Positions 45,838-54,299 of a stretch of DNA of 64,000 nucleotides are shown here, piece after piece. Both the position numbers and the translations under genes were made by a program. The notes under the pieces were generated by a model that saw only the letters and a list, made by a program, of their open reading frames with translations, did not search any database and was not told the origin of the DNA. Every line of letters begins with the position of its first letter. The first letter of the stretch is position 1. Origin of the DNA: Gemmatimonadota bacterium (GTDB lineage: Bacteria; Latescibacterota; UBA2968; UBA8231); assembly GCA_018672475.1 (NCBI GenBank), contig JABHFS010000115.1, positions 1 through 64,000 of the forward strand, in the 5' to 3' direction.

Positions 45838-46293
45838 TTAATCTACGGGTTCCCATTTTAAAGGAAATGGTTCAGCTCTTTCCGAATCTTTCCATAACAA
45901 CTCTAGAGTACCGTAGAACTTTTGTATGGTAGAACTTGCGAATTTGATACTTCGTGCCGCAGTGACTACAAATGTCGGACTACTAGGTTCCCCGATTTTG
46001 CGCAACGACTCCGTCAATCCACGCACTAGCGCATTGTGGGCAGACCTCATTTTTTTGTCTTCCAATTCGATTTTTTTCAATTCGTCAATTAGAACTTGGT
46101 AAGTCTCCTTGACAGCATCGGCCTTGCTTTCCATGCCCGGAGTTGTGAGATAATTCCTATAAGTCGATAGCTTCTTCGTATGAGTTTCAAAGCCCTGAAT
46201 GGTCTGGACATAAGGCCCCAATTCATCTTTTTCCCCTTCACCGCAAGCCAATAGCCCCATCGCGAGCAACAATATAGCTAGACTGTTCAGCAT
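45838..46293 (-). CDS. Putative lipoprotein, 151 aa
   Basis: The ATG at 46293 has GGAGG 5 bases upstream and opens a classical lipoprotein signal peptide (MLNSLAILLLAMGLLAC) with lipobox LLAC; the upstream extension to 46335 would place polar residues before it. The mature part is helical, charged, with no motif that I recognise (LGPYVQTIQGFETHTKKLSTYRNYL; SAHNALVRGLTESLRKIG). It is a free-standing transcription unit ended by a perfect terminator. Probably an outer-membrane-anchored periplasmic protein of unknown role. Confidence 0.85.
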   Translation of the reverse strand: MLNSLAILLLAMGLLACGEGEKDELGPYVQTIQGFETHTKKLSTYRNYLTTPGMESKADAVKETYQVLIDELKKIELEDKKMRSAHNALVRGLTESLRKIGEPSSPTFVVTAARSIKFASSTIQKFYGTLELLWKDSERAEPFPLKWEPVD

Positions 46294-46377
46294 TTTACCC
46301 TCCATTTCTAAAGGCATTTCAACCGCAAGCCCCAACCTACGAACCTACCAGACGCAAGTCAAGTATAATCCCTAGGG

Positions 46378-47226
46378 TCAAGCCCGCCTACGGCGAAAGA
46401 GCACCGCATTCAACTCCCCGCCGAGAAGTAATGTAAATGCAACGAGGTATGCGGACAATAAGATGATGATGACCGCACCTAGAACACCGTATACGATATT
46501 GTAATAGCTAAAGCCTTTGACGTAGTATTTAAATCCCGAAGCAATAAAAGTCCATAGTGAAAAGAATAACAAACTACCAGGCAACACATCGCCCCACCCC
46601 TGTCTCACCGAGGGTATTATTCGATAAATACAGGCTGCAACTACGACGGCACCGACTAAACCAGCCGTGCGCCGCAGTTGAGCTACAACTGAGGGAAAAT
46701 GGAGCGGAAAATTCCAACGCAACCGCAACCACTCTTCAATCTGCTCACTGAATACTATCAGGTTAAAAAGAAAAACCAGAGACAACCCAACCCCGAAGAC
46801 CAAAAAAATAGAGAGGATGCGTCGTTGCCAAAAGGATCTCTGCTCATCCACCCCATAAGCACGATTCAAAGCAGTCATCGTTGTCGACATGCTCGCGGAT
46901 GCAGGCCACGCCACACCCAAAATACCGATAAAAAACAAGCTCTGGGAAGAAGACGAAAGAAATTTAATATTGTCTTCGACAACCGTCAGCAATGGCGCCG
47001 GGATAACTATCCCGAGATCTTCTAAGACTCGATTAAAATCCTCGGGGGATATGTGCATAAGGCCGAGCAGCGCCGTCAGTATCAAAATTCCGGGAAAGAC
47101 GGCAAATACAAAATCAAAAGCCATAGCTGCCGCCGCATCAGTACAGTCATGCCTATAAGTAGCAGATACCGTATCCCGGCCAACCCCCTGCCAAAAGATC
47201 GCTCTTTTCTTTAAGGCGTCTATCAC
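46378..47226 (-). CDS. YihY/UPF0761 family inner-membrane protein
   Basis: 282 residues with six hydrophobic segments. Family marks: an N-terminal amphipathic stretch, AAAMAFDFVFAVFPGILILTAL, WPASASMSTTMTALNRAYGV, and a C-terminal ...LLGGELNAVLFRRRR ending. YihY/BrkB proteins were once called RNase BN, which is not correct for this family; their function is not settled (transport or envelope homeostasis). The start overlaps the inositol-phosphatase fragment by 4 bases. Confidence 0.9.
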   Translation of the reverse strand: MIDALKKRAIFWQGVGRDTVSATYRHDCTDAAAAMAFDFVFAVFPGILILTALLGLMHISPEDFNRVLEDLGIVIPAPLLTVVEDNIKFLSSSSQSLFFIGILGVAWPASASMSTTMTALNRAYGVDEQRSFWQRRILSIFLVFGVGLSLVFLFNLIVFSEQIEEWLRLRWNFPLHFPSVVAQLRRTAGLVGAVVVAACIYRIIPSVRQGWGDVLPGSLLFFSLWTFIASGFKYYVKGFSYYNIVYGVLGAVIIILLSAYLVAFTLLLGGELNAVLFRRRRA

Positions 47227-47483
47227 ACCCGTTCCGACCGCCTAATCGCTGGCTGCAGCCCGACCAGTGGCGACGAGCATCTGGCGATCCCGTCATCGGG
47301 ATAAGCCTGCGCAAGTAACTCGCGAACCCGAGTCTCGGCTTCGCGATCGGCGATGGTCACCGGCGATAAGTCCGCCTTCGACTCCGCTTGCACCCCCGAC
47401 TGAAAATGCCCCAGCGTCAACTTGCCGGCCTGCCCTGCACCATCAACGGCAAAATCCATATGCTTGCGCAGGGCAGCGCTCAC
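47223..47483 (-). pseudogene. N-terminal fragment of inositol monophosphatase/HisN-type gene
   Basis: 86 codons: residues 1-~66 match the N-terminus of the inositol monophosphatase family (MDFAVDGAGQAGKLTLGHFQSG, AESKADLSPVTIADREAETRVRELL, YPDDGI). At the point where the metal-binding GEE motif should follow DDGI, the sequence turns to an unrelated ARCSSPLVGLQPAIRRSERV and stops, overlapping the YihY start. The catalytic D-G-T and the WxxDP core are gone. A full enzyme is ~260 residues, so ~190 were lost by a deletion that joined the gene to YihY. Its start overlaps the TIM-barrel gene, so it is still translated by coupling. Confidence 0.85.
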
Positions 47484-48316
47484 CCCCGAATCTCTTTGCG
47501 CAGATCTTCAAGTAACTGCAAAGCCTTCTTAATATCCCCCACTTGGTTGGGGGAATATTCTCGTTCGATCGTCAGTGGCCCTTCATATCCCAAGTCGTGC
47601 AACTTCAAAAGGAAAGCTCTAATGTCCACATCTCCTTCCCCAAGAGGCGCATCCTCATACCATGGCTGGCCGGCCTGACGCTTTTTTGCAGCATCCTTAC
47701 AATGCACGCTGCGTACATGTCGCCCCACCAAGTCGAGTGCTTCAAGCGGCTCACCTGCGCCATAAAGGATCATATTCGCGGGATCGAAATTGACGGCGAT
47801 ATTTTTGCGATCGACAGCATCGATAAAGGTCAACAGCTCGCTGGCGGTTTCTTGCCCCGTCTCGAGATGAAAATGCTGACCAAACTCTAGACAGCGGTCA
47901 CAAACTTTCCTAGTCACCTCAACGACAGCGGAAAAATCAGGATCGGTCGGGTCCTGAGGTACAAAACCCAAATGCATTCCGATCGCATCAACCCCGAGAC
48001 CATAGGCAAAACCCGAAATATCTAGGGTTTCAGCGAGCCGCTGTTCACGACGATCCTTGGGCACTAACCCCACCGTTTGCTTAACGACATCAGTCGTCGA
48101 GTAATCATCATCTGGAAAACCTACGAAAACGACACTAATCTCGATTTCAGATTCCGCGAACTGTTCTTTGATTTCTGCCGTTTTCTCTTTGCTGCGCAAC
48201 TCGCTTCCCGGCGCGTGCAAGTGCACGGTTGAAACACCCAGTTCCTTGACGGAATCCAAACCCGCGCCAAGCCCCTCATCTATTGAAGTAAATATACCTG
48301 TTGCCCACTTATCCAT
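47480..48316 (-). CDS. Xylose-isomerase-like TIM barrel sugar isomerase/epimerase
   Basis: 278 residues of the AP endonuclease 2/sugar phosphate isomerase superfamily. Strand and metal-site motifs: VSTVHLHAPGSEL, GFPDDDYST, FHLETGQETASELL with the metal Glu, VNFDPANMILYGAGEP (Asp), RSVHCKDAAKK (His), and YEGPLTIEREYSP (Glu) near the C-terminus. A divalent metal is likely and an isomerase or epimerase of a sugar or sugar acid is the expected reaction. The N-terminal residue order KWATGIFTSIDEG is typical. It lies upstream of the broken phosphatase. Confidence 0.88.
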   Translation of the reverse strand: MDKWATGIFTSIDEGLGAGLDSVKELGVSTVHLHAPGSELRSKEKTAEIKEQFAESEIEISVVFVGFPDDDYSTTDVVKQTVGLVPKDRREQRLAETLDISGFAYGLGVDAIGMHLGFVPQDPTDPDFSAVVEVTRKVCDRCLEFGQHFHLETGQETASELLTFIDAVDRKNIAVNFDPANMILYGAGEPLEALDLVGRHVRSVHCKDAAKKRQAGQPWYEDAPLGEGDVDIRAFLLKLHDLGYEGPLTIEREYSPNQVGDIKKALQLLEDLRKEIRG

Positions 48317-48333
48317 CTTTACAATCCCCCGAT

Positions 48334-50082
48334 TTAGAACTTAGTAGAATTATGTATTTCTACTGTGTTGCCCCCTTTTTCCTTCGCCCGGTAGAGGGTA
48401 GCCAATAATGCCTCAAAGATATTTTTGGACGCTTCATTCACCGATTCCGCCAACAAACGTTCGACCGTCACGACGCCGACACTGGACACGAGCGGTAGTT
48501 GAGTTTTGCCGACTTGTACGCTCGCCCGCGAAAGCTGTCTGCGCACATCGGCCGCCCGCTGGCGGGCGATATTATTGTCCATAGCTCCGAAAATTGCGAA
48601 ATGTGCACCTTCTAACCGGTAAAGATCTTCACCTTCCACCACGAAGCGCCGCATGCTGCGAACGCTTTCCTTAAGCATCTTGTCTCCGACAACCCAACCA
48701 TGGCCTTCATTAACTTTCGCGATCTGGTCCAAACTGATCCCGATAAATGAAAAGGCCCCCCCCTGACTCAATCCTTTTAAGGTCTTTGGCACGATCAAGC
48801 GGAAGAGCGTCATTTTATTCGGCAACCCGGTAACCGTATCCCGCCCCGCTAATTGACGCCATTTTTTATTATCTTCCTCAAGACCCTTTAAACGCTCTCT
48901 TAACGACTCGACTTCTTCCTGCAAAACATTGACTTGGCGTGTTGTCTGGCCTAAGTCGGCGCCAACTGCCTTAGAAAGCGCGCCGCTCCCATCCTTATGA
49001 CGGCGATCGGCTACTCCAGTTTCTTTAATTTCCTTGGGCGACTTTACTTTGCTCTTATTGGTTCCATTTTTCTCAACTTCTTTGCCCTTAGCCTTCTTTT
49101 TTTGAGCTTTAGGTTCCTCTTCCGAAGCGGATCCCGTCTCCCCTCTACTTTTTTTCAATGCCCGTAAGGCTCGGCCACGCTCCCCGGCTACTTCCAACAT
49201 CTCCTTAGCCCGATTGACCGCTCCACCAATAACACTCTTATCATTGACGATACTCAAGCATTTTTGCATCGTGCCACTAAAGTAGGTCGCCGTTTTTTTG
49301 TAGTCCTCCGCACTACCCGTTAATTCATAGAGTCGAAAGCCTATTTCCGCTAAAAGCAAACTGAGTCTTAATTCGTCTTCCCGCTTAGCTTCCTTGAGCG
49401 TTTCATAGTTTCTTTCAAAATACGTCCGGCTATATCGTAAAGCCTCGACTTCGCTAAGTGCTAAACCGGGAGGAATAGGGCCGTCTGTAAGCTCCGGCAG
49501 TTCATCCTTCCACCGCTTGTTCAATTTTACAAATTTCCCTGCAACAGACTCGAGGTCCGAATCGGGATAGAATCTCTCTTGATCCCTAAATAACCAACCA
49601 ATCCGCAGATAGAATCGAGCCAGGTTGCCCGGCGAAAAATCAACCCTCAAACATTGACTATAGATCCCTAAATGAAATTTAGCGACAGCCTGCACTAATA
49701 TATCTTTATCGTCGAGACGCTTCCCCAAGGCTTGTGCTATCCCCTTGCCAGTAGGAACACTGACGAGCAACTGACGCAGGCCGTCCACTTGTAAAGTCCC
49801 ACGGTACTCTTTAACCATCCGCTCGGCTTGGCGAAATTCCGCATCCCCTAAATCGCCAGTGTAACGGCACTTTGCACAGACCCCCCAAAAAAACTGTAAC
49901 GGGTCAATAGAATCAAAACCAGCTTGACGCCACTTATAACGCATTGGATGGCCATCACCTTCGGTATCCAAAGGGCGGACCATATCTCTTTTCAAACGAT
50001 AATAGACATTCTTCGTCTCGCAAATCGGGCAAACCAGTTCATAGGCGGTACAGATTTGCAGGGTTTCCTGTTCACTTAACAT
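48334..50082 (-). CDS. DUF2225 protein fused to degenerate GGDEF domain
   Basis: 582 residues. Residues 1-~250 resemble DUF2225: zinc-ribbon-like CPIC and CAKC pairs (YELVCPICETKNVYY; FWGVCAKCRYTGD) and a TPR-like helical part (YFERNYETLKEAKREDELRLSLLLAEIGFRLYEL). A long basic, Lys/Ser-rich low-complexity linker (~315-375) and a coiled coil (~380-415) lead to a GGDEF domain (~420-580: DTVTGLPNKMTLFRLI, ISLDQIAKVNEGHGWVVGDKMLKES). The signature is RLEGAHFAIF instead of RxGGDEF, so diguanylate cyclase activity is not expected; the domain may bind GTP or c-di-GMP or only dimerise. It is alone in a leftward unit. Confidence 0.8.
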   Translation of the reverse strand: MLSEQETLQICTAYELVCPICETKNVYYRLKRDMVRPLDTEGDGHPMRYKWRQAGFDSIDPLQFFWGVCAKCRYTGDLGDAEFRQAERMVKEYRGTLQVDGLRQLLVSVPTGKGIAQALGKRLDDKDILVQAVAKFHLGIYSQCLRVDFSPGNLARFYLRIGWLFRDQERFYPDSDLESVAGKFVKLNKRWKDELPELTDGPIPPGLALSEVEALRYSRTYFERNYETLKEAKREDELRLSLLLAEIGFRLYELTGSAEDYKKTATYFSGTMQKCLSIVNDKSVIGGAVNRAKEMLEVAGERGRALRALKKSRGETGSASEEEPKAQKKKAKGKEVEKNGTNKSKVKSPKEIKETGVADRRHKDGSGALSKAVGADLGQTTRQVNVLQEEVESLRERLKGLEEDNKKWRQLAGRDTVTGLPNKMTLFRLIVPKTLKGLSQGGAFSFIGISLDQIAKVNEGHGWVVGDKMLKESVRSMRRFVVEGEDLYRLEGAHFAIFGAMDNNIARQRAADVRRQLSRASVQVGKTQLPLVSSVGVVTVERLLAESVNEASKNIFEALLATLYRAKEKGGNTVEIHNSTKF

Positions 50083-50140
50083 AACTTATGGCTTTCAGGG
50101 GGTAGGCAGATCGCCCAATAAAGCATCACTGTTACACAAC

Positions 50141-50175
50141 AAAAAGAGGGGGCAGCCAAGCCATCCCCTCTTTTC
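50141..50175 (-). terminator. Hairpin terminator after 52-aa gene
   Basis: Minus strand: AAAAGAGGGG (50174-50165), loop, CCCCCTCTTTTT (50152-50141). The stem is flanked by A and T, so it may also act in the other direction. Confidence 0.8.
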
Positions 50176-50190
50176 GTAAAACGATTTTGT

Positions 50191-50349
50191 CTAACCAGCG
50201 CCCCCGGCATCAAGCTTCGGGGACGATTTACTACCATCCCCCTGTGCAGCATCTAATACGGCCTGCACACGTTGCCGGAAAATTTTGATCTGGGCATCCA
50301 CTTCATCAATCGAACGCAACAGATCTTCTTCAATTATGTCCTCTGGCAT
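50191..50349 (-). CDS. Small acidic protein, 52 aa
   Basis: An ATG at 50349 preceded by GGAG 6 bases upstream opens 52 codons, stop TAG at 50191. The sequence begins MPEDIIEEDLLRSIDEVDAQ and continues as a probable amphipathic helix (IKIFRQRVQAVLDAAQ), ending in a Gly/Ser/Lys tail. It lies just downstream of the sigma-factor gene, 60 bases after its stop, and upstream of a terminator, so it is probably made from the same transcript. I recognise no family. A small regulator, for example an anti-sigma-like peptide, is conceivable but purely inferred. Confidence 0.55.
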   Translation of the reverse strand: MPEDIIEEDLLRSIDEVDAQIKIFRQRVQAVLDAAQGDGSKSSPKLDAGGAG

Positions 50350-50408
50350 CAATTACTCCAACGACAAGTCTGGGAATTGGGGAGCCAGTTCGGGGATAGT
50401 AATACAAC

Positions 50409-51269
50409 TTAGGCATTGCTATAGGTGCGCAATTGGTCACAACGACTGGGGTGGCGCAACCTATGGAGGGCCTTTTCCTTGATCTGTCGAACCCTCTCCC
50501 GCGTGAGACCGAATCGACCCCCAATTTGATCTAAGGTCATTGGTTCTTCCCCATCAAGACCATAATAAAGACGGAGAATCTCAGATTCGCGCCCCACTAG
50601 ACCGCTAAGCGCAGAATCGATTTGCCCGCGCAAACAGCCTCTCATCACCTGGCTCTCGGGGGACTCCTGACGATCATCCGGTAGCACATCTAAGAGGCTT
50701 TGATCTTCCTCTTCACGAAATGTGGCATCAAGCGATCGCACGGAACGACCACACATCAAGGTTTCTTTTACTTCATCGACGGGGACGTCGAGTTGTTCTG
50801 CAATCGCCTCTGGACGAGGGTCATCGGCTCGCTCTTGCTGTAAAAGGCGGGAGGCTTTCGAAATCTTGTAAAGTAGCCCAATCTTATTCAACGGCAAGCG
50901 GACCGTACGCGATTGTTCTGCCAAGGTCTGCAGAATGGCCTGCCGAATCCACCAGACGGCATAAGAGATAAACTTGAATCCCTTTTTTTCGTCAAAGCGT
51001 TCAGCAGCTGTGATCAACCCCACATTGCCAGCACTGATCAAATCGGCAAGGGGCACACCACGATTCTGGTATTCCTTCGCAACACTGACTACAAAGCGCA
51101 AATTAGCTTCGACTAGTCTGTTCCGAGCTCGTTCATCCCCTTGTTTGATCTTTCGAGCCAAATCGATCTCATCCGCCGAGGAAAGCGGCTTAGAGTGGGC
51201 GATTTCAGCCAGATAGCTCCCAAGGGAGTCTTCCATGTCCCAAAATGAGGCTTTGGTCATCTCCGCCAT
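50409..51269 (-). CDS. Primary-type RNA polymerase sigma factor (group 1/2, short)
   Basis: 286 residues: region 1.2 (DSLGSYLAEIAHSKPLSS), region 2 (ANLRFVVSVAKEYQNRGVPLADLISAGN; RFDEKKGFKFISYAVWWIRQAILQ), region 3 (RTVRLPLNKIGLLYKISKASRLL), region 4 with helix-turn-helix (TLDQIGGRFGLTRERVRQIKEKALHRLRHP). There is no region 1.1. This is the length and layout of the housekeeping sigma of Bacteroidota and relatives, so it may be the main sigma here, or a group 2 factor. GAGGA is 7 bases ahead of the ATG. The promoter at 51342-51370 precedes it. Confidence 0.93.
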   Translation of the reverse strand: MAEMTKASFWDMEDSLGSYLAEIAHSKPLSSADEIDLARKIKQGDERARNRLVEANLRFVVSVAKEYQNRGVPLADLISAGNVGLITAAERFDEKKGFKFISYAVWWIRQAILQTLAEQSRTVRLPLNKIGLLYKISKASRLLQQERADDPRPEAIAEQLDVPVDEVKETLMCGRSVRSLDATFREEEDQSLLDVLPDDRQESPESQVMRGCLRGQIDSALSGLVGRESEILRLYYGLDGEEPMTLDQIGGRFGLTRERVRQIKEKALHRLRHPSRCDQLRTYSNA

Positions 51270-51341
51270 GGAACGATCCTCTTCGTTTAGAGTAGGGAGG
51301 AAAAGGAAAGCTACACGTGCATCAAACTAAGTGTAAGCTAC

Positions 51342-51370
51342 AAATTAGCCTGACCCTTAGAAACTGTCAA
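51342..51370 (-). promoter_or_regulatory. Promoter of sigma-factor gene
   Basis: Minus strand: TTGACA (51370-51365), 17 bases, TAATTT (51347-51342). It lies ~70 bases before the ATG at 51269, and right after the rph stop (51390). Confidence 0.65.
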
Positions 51371-51389
51371 GCATTTTTTCAGGGCTCTT

Positions 51390-52136
51390 CTATGCGCCCC
51401 TAATCCCGTCTAAAACTGCGCTTTGCTCTGCAATTAGTGTATCAATTCCCCCCGCCGCCATATCGATCAATCCAATGGCCTGCTCCCTAGTAAAAGGCCG
51501 CCCCTCTGCCGTCCCTTGAACTTCGATAATCCCGCCCGTCCCCGTCATGACCACATTCATATCCGTTTCTGCGCGAGAATCCTCTTCATAGCATAAATCC
51601 AACAACAACCGACCATCAACAACACCGACACTAATTGCCGCCAGTTGTTCCAACAATGGATTCTCGGCGATCACCCCGCTAATAAGCAATGCGTCTACGG
51701 CTTCAAGCAAAGCGACATAAGCACCCGTAATCGAAGCCGTTCTCGTGCCACCATCTGCTTGTATAACGTCACAATCTATATATAGAGTATTCTCGCCAAT
51801 TTTCTCCAGGTCGATTATCGCTCGGAGCGACCGCCCGATCAAGCGTTGGATCTCTCGAGAACGGCTATTGGGGCGCCCCGTTGCGGATTCACGGGCAACG
51901 CGCCGAGAGGAAGAGCCCGGCAGCATACTGTATTCCGCTGTGAGCCATCCCTTCCCTTTCCCCACTAGAAAAGGGGGCACACGCTCCTCATGGCTGACGG
52001 TGCAGATTACTTTTGTATCGCCCATCTCGATCAATGCCGATCCAAGCGGAGTTTTCAAGTATTTAGGAGTTATCCGCACCGGTCGCAATTGATCCGGATC
52101 TCGTCCATCGCTTCTGTCCATTAAGACCTCACTCAT
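51390..52136 (-). CDS. rph: Ribonuclease PH
   Basis: 248 residues. [30 protein letters not shown], the phosphorolytic-site [56 protein letters not shown] and the C-terminal [15 protein letters not shown] are all RNase PH motifs (longer ones overlap). It trims tRNA 3' ends by phosphorolysis. The start overlaps the DnaC-like gene by 4 bases. The order smpB - loader - rph is one leftward transcript. Confidence 0.96.
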   Translation of the reverse strand: MSEVLMDRSDGRDPDQLRPVRITPKYLKTPLGSALIEMGDTKVICTVSHEERVPPFLVGKGKGWLTAEYSMLPGSSSRRVARESATGRPNSRSREIQRLIGRSLRAIIDLEKIGENTLYIDCDVIQADGGTRTASITGAYVALLEAVDALLISGVIAENPLLEQLAAISVGVVDGRLLLDLCYEEDSRAETDMNVVMTGTGGIIEVQGTAEGRPFTREQAIGLIDMAAGGIDTLIAEQSAVLDGIRGA

Positions 52137-52954
52137 AGTACGTGCATTCGATAGTCAGGGCCGTCCATCGGGATCAACTGGCACATTTCCGATAAACGCG
52201 AATAGATCCGACCCTGTGACATATTTTTTATTTCATCAAGGGGTTGATTCGTTGTCACTACGGTAAATCGCTCATCACAATAGCGGGCATCTACCAGGTC
52301 GTAAAGCATTTCCAACTCCCAATCAGTACCCCGCTGAACACCAAAATCATCTAGTATTAAATATGGGATATTACACAATTCATCGAGGATTTGGCCCGTT
52401 TTCCCGTAATTATTGCTTTCCTCGGAGAAGGTATCTCTTAATTTCTGAAAATACTTTCTAGATAGATTCAAGAAACGTCCTGGCTTTGTCCAACGCAACA
52501 TAAGTTCGTTGATTGCAATACAGCCGAGTAGCGTTTTGCCGGTGCCTGGATTTCCGTAAAACAGATAACCGCGTTTGGGCTCTCGCGTTGCACCGACAAG
52601 TTCCGGAATATGTCGATGCGCTGTCTCTGCTAATCTGATCGCTGTCCCATCAGGGGCAATTGGGCGAAAATCGTCTATGAATTTCCATTTATAACGCTCG
52701 GGCATATCCGCTTGACGGAAAAGTCTATTGGTCTCGGACATCTTGCGACGGTAGAATCGACAGGGGCACCACTGGCTGCGCGAATCCTCGTCCCAATACT
52801 GATAGGGAGCCCTCCCACCGCATCTACATTCAATACAAGCGCAGAGCCGAAGTTCCCCATAGCGCCCCACTTCTATTTGAGGATCAAAAAATAGCCCAAC
52901 ACCACCGCACTTTGAACACTGGACTGCTTCTTGACTTAGTTCAGGCAGACTCAT
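52133..52954 (-). CDS. DnaC/IstB-like helicase-loader ATPase with Cys-rich N-terminus
   Basis: 273 residues. Residues ~10-75 carry eight or so cysteines in pairs ([24 protein letters not shown]), a likely zinc-binding region. The AAA+ part follows: Walker [14 protein letters not shown] (~residue 130), Walker [28 protein letters not shown] as sensor 1, and R-containing [10 protein letters not shown] as arginine finger. DnaC/DnaI-type proteins load the replicative helicase; IstB relatives assist transposases. With no transposase nearby and a location between smpB and rph, a helicase loader is the more likely role. Confidence 0.87.
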   Translation of the reverse strand: MSLPELSQEAVQCSKCGGVGLFFDPQIEVGRYGELRLCACIECRCGGRAPYQYWDEDSRSQWCPCRFYRRKMSETNRLFRQADMPERYKWKFIDDFRPIAPDGTAIRLAETAHRHIPELVGATREPKRGYLFYGNPGTGKTLLGCIAINELMLRWTKPGRFLNLSRKYFQKLRDTFSEESNNYGKTGQILDELCNIPYLILDDFGVQRGTDWELEMLYDLVDARYCDERFTVVTTNQPLDEIKNMSQGRIYSRLSEMCQLIPMDGPDYRMHVL

Positions 52955-53430
52955 TTGTGCCTATCCTTGAGGGCCCGCTCGACATCTCTATCGGCCTGAC
53001 GCTTAGCCAGAGAATGGCGCTTATCGAATTCTTTTTTACCGCGTACTAACCCTAAATCCACTTTGACTTTGCCGCGCTTAAAATAAATCTTCAATGGAAC
53101 CAAGGTTAAGCCTTGCTGCTCGGTCTTCCCAGTCAATTTGCGAATTTCACTGCGGTGCAAAAGCAATTTGCGCGCTCGCTCGGTTTCGTGATTGAAATTG
53201 TTGCCGCCTTTATAATGGGAGATATGCACATTATAAAGGAAGACTTCGCCTCTTTCGACCGCGGCAAAACTGTCTTTGAGTGTAATCAGCCCATCGCGTA
53301 ATGACTTAACTTCAGTGCCACGAAGGACAATGCCGGTTTCAAAACGATCTAGGACCTCAAAATCGTGACGTGCTTTGCGGTTTTGCACAATAACAGTTTC
53401 ATGTGCTTCACCCTTGTTAGCTTCGGCCAT
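52951..53430 (-). CDS. smpB: SsrA-binding protein
   Basis: I take the ATG at 53430 (159 residues, the usual SmpB length); an extended frame would cross tRNA-Leu. Motifs: VIVQNRKARHDFEVLDRFETGIVLRGTEVKSLRDG (in pieces), YNVHISHYKGG, KLLLHRSEIRKL, GLTLVPLKIYFKRGKVKVDLGLVRGKK and the basic C-terminal RQADRDVERALK tail. SmpB carries tmRNA to stalled ribosomes and places its tail in the mRNA channel. tmRNA (ssrA) itself is not in the window. The stop overlaps the loader start by 4 bases. Confidence 0.97.
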   Translation of the reverse strand: MAEANKGEAHETVIVQNRKARHDFEVLDRFETGIVLRGTEVKSLRDGLITLKDSFAAVERGEVFLYNVHISHYKGGNNFNHETERARKLLLHRSEIRKLTGKTEQQGLTLVPLKIYFKRGKVKVDLGLVRGKKEFDKRHSLAKRQADRDVERALKDRHK

Positions 53431-53499
53431 AACCAACCCACTATGAAGGAGAAAGGGGTTGACGGTCGCCAACCCTGCAATTAGCTTTTTATCTCTGTT

Positions 53500-53586
53500 G
53501 CCGAAGTGGTGAAACTGGTAGACACGCATGGTTCAGGACCATGTGGGGGAAACCCCGTGGAGGTTCGAGTCCTCTCTTCGGCACCA
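53500..53586 (+). tRNA. tRNA-Leu (anticodon CAG)
   Basis: Acceptor GCCGAAG (53500-53506) pairs with CTTCGGC (53576-53582); the discriminator A and an encoded CCA follow (53583-53586). Anticodon loop TTCAGGA gives CAG, reading CUG. The long variable arm (GTGGGGG...CCCCGTG) is that of a type II tRNA, and GAGG/CCTC with GTTCGAGTC forms the T arm. It is divergent from smpB, whose start is 70 bases away. Confidence 0.97.
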
Positions 53587-53806
53587 TATTTTACCCCCGC
53601 TCTACCGATTTAATCTACGCGTTTACACTTCCGGCGCAAGCGTATTACCAAGCCTACACGGGCTTGATTACGACGAGTCCTACACCCTTTCCAAACACCT
53701 TGTAATCCTCACCGCTTACAGTCCAATTCTCGCTTGCGCCTCATACCACCATTACATAGTATTCCTCGTTCAATTTACTCGCCTCAATTGAGAAAGGACC
53801 CTTTCC

Positions 53807-54184
53807 ATGGCCCGTTTCCTACATACCCGTATTCGCGTCAGTAATTTAGACCAATCGATCGATTGGTATTGCAATCATTTGGGGTTCAAGCTTCAAAGCC
53901 GAACTGATAAATCTCCATCTGGTAATCACGTCGCTCATCTCGAACTGCCCGGTAACGAGCATACTCTTGAACTCACGTACTCTGCCGATTACCAACTCAC
54001 CGTCCCCGAAGACCTTATGCATATCGCCCTTTCAGTCCCCGACCTTATCGCCTTTTGTGATGAATTAGAAAAAAATGAGCTTGAAATCTGGCCAGAAGAC
54101 TGGCGAGAATCCTTTCCTAATGGGCGTAAAATGGCCTTTATTGACGACCCAGATGGATATGAAATAGAGCTTCTCGAAGATTAA
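53807..54184 (+). CDS. Lactoylglutathione lyase-like protein (glyoxalase I, VOC)
   Basis: 125 residues with the glyoxalase I ligands His6, Glu55, His72 and Glu121 (as in the bacterial Ni/Co enzyme at comparable positions). Motifs: LHTRIRVSNLDQSIDWYCNHLGF, LELTYS, DPDGYEIELLE. It would convert the hemithioacetal of methylglyoxal and a thiol to the S-lactoyl thioester, so detoxifying methylglyoxal. AGGACC is a possible weak ribosome binding site. A methylglyoxal or lactaldehyde link to the BMC aldolase pathway is imaginable but not shown; the genes are 50 kb apart. Confidence 0.88.
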   Translation: MARFLHTRIRVSNLDQSIDWYCNHLGFKLQSRTDKSPSGNHVAHLELPGNEHTLELTYSADYQLTVPEDLMHIALSVPDLIAFCDELEKNELEIWPEDWRESFPNGRKMAFIDDPDGYEIELLED

Positions 54185-54299
54185 TTTTACAAAAAATGCT
54201 CAATCAGTAGTATTTTCAATCAAGAATTTATACTACGGGCCGATAATCTTAGTATTAAGTGGTATCATGTTAGCCTGAAAAGACAAGGAGGTCTTTATT

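Noticed and set aside
52133-52954. IstB subunit of an IS21-type insertion sequence
   Set aside because: No IstA transposase or terminal repeats; the gene is embedded in a coupled smpB-rph transcript.
52951-53529. SmpB extended to 192 residues
   Set aside because: The extra 33 codons are antisense to tRNA-Leu; the 159-residue form has the usual SmpB length.
53587-53806. Small plus-strand frame after tRNA-Leu (53528-53791)
   Set aside because: It begins inside the tRNA and lacks a ribosome binding site and any protein-like pattern.
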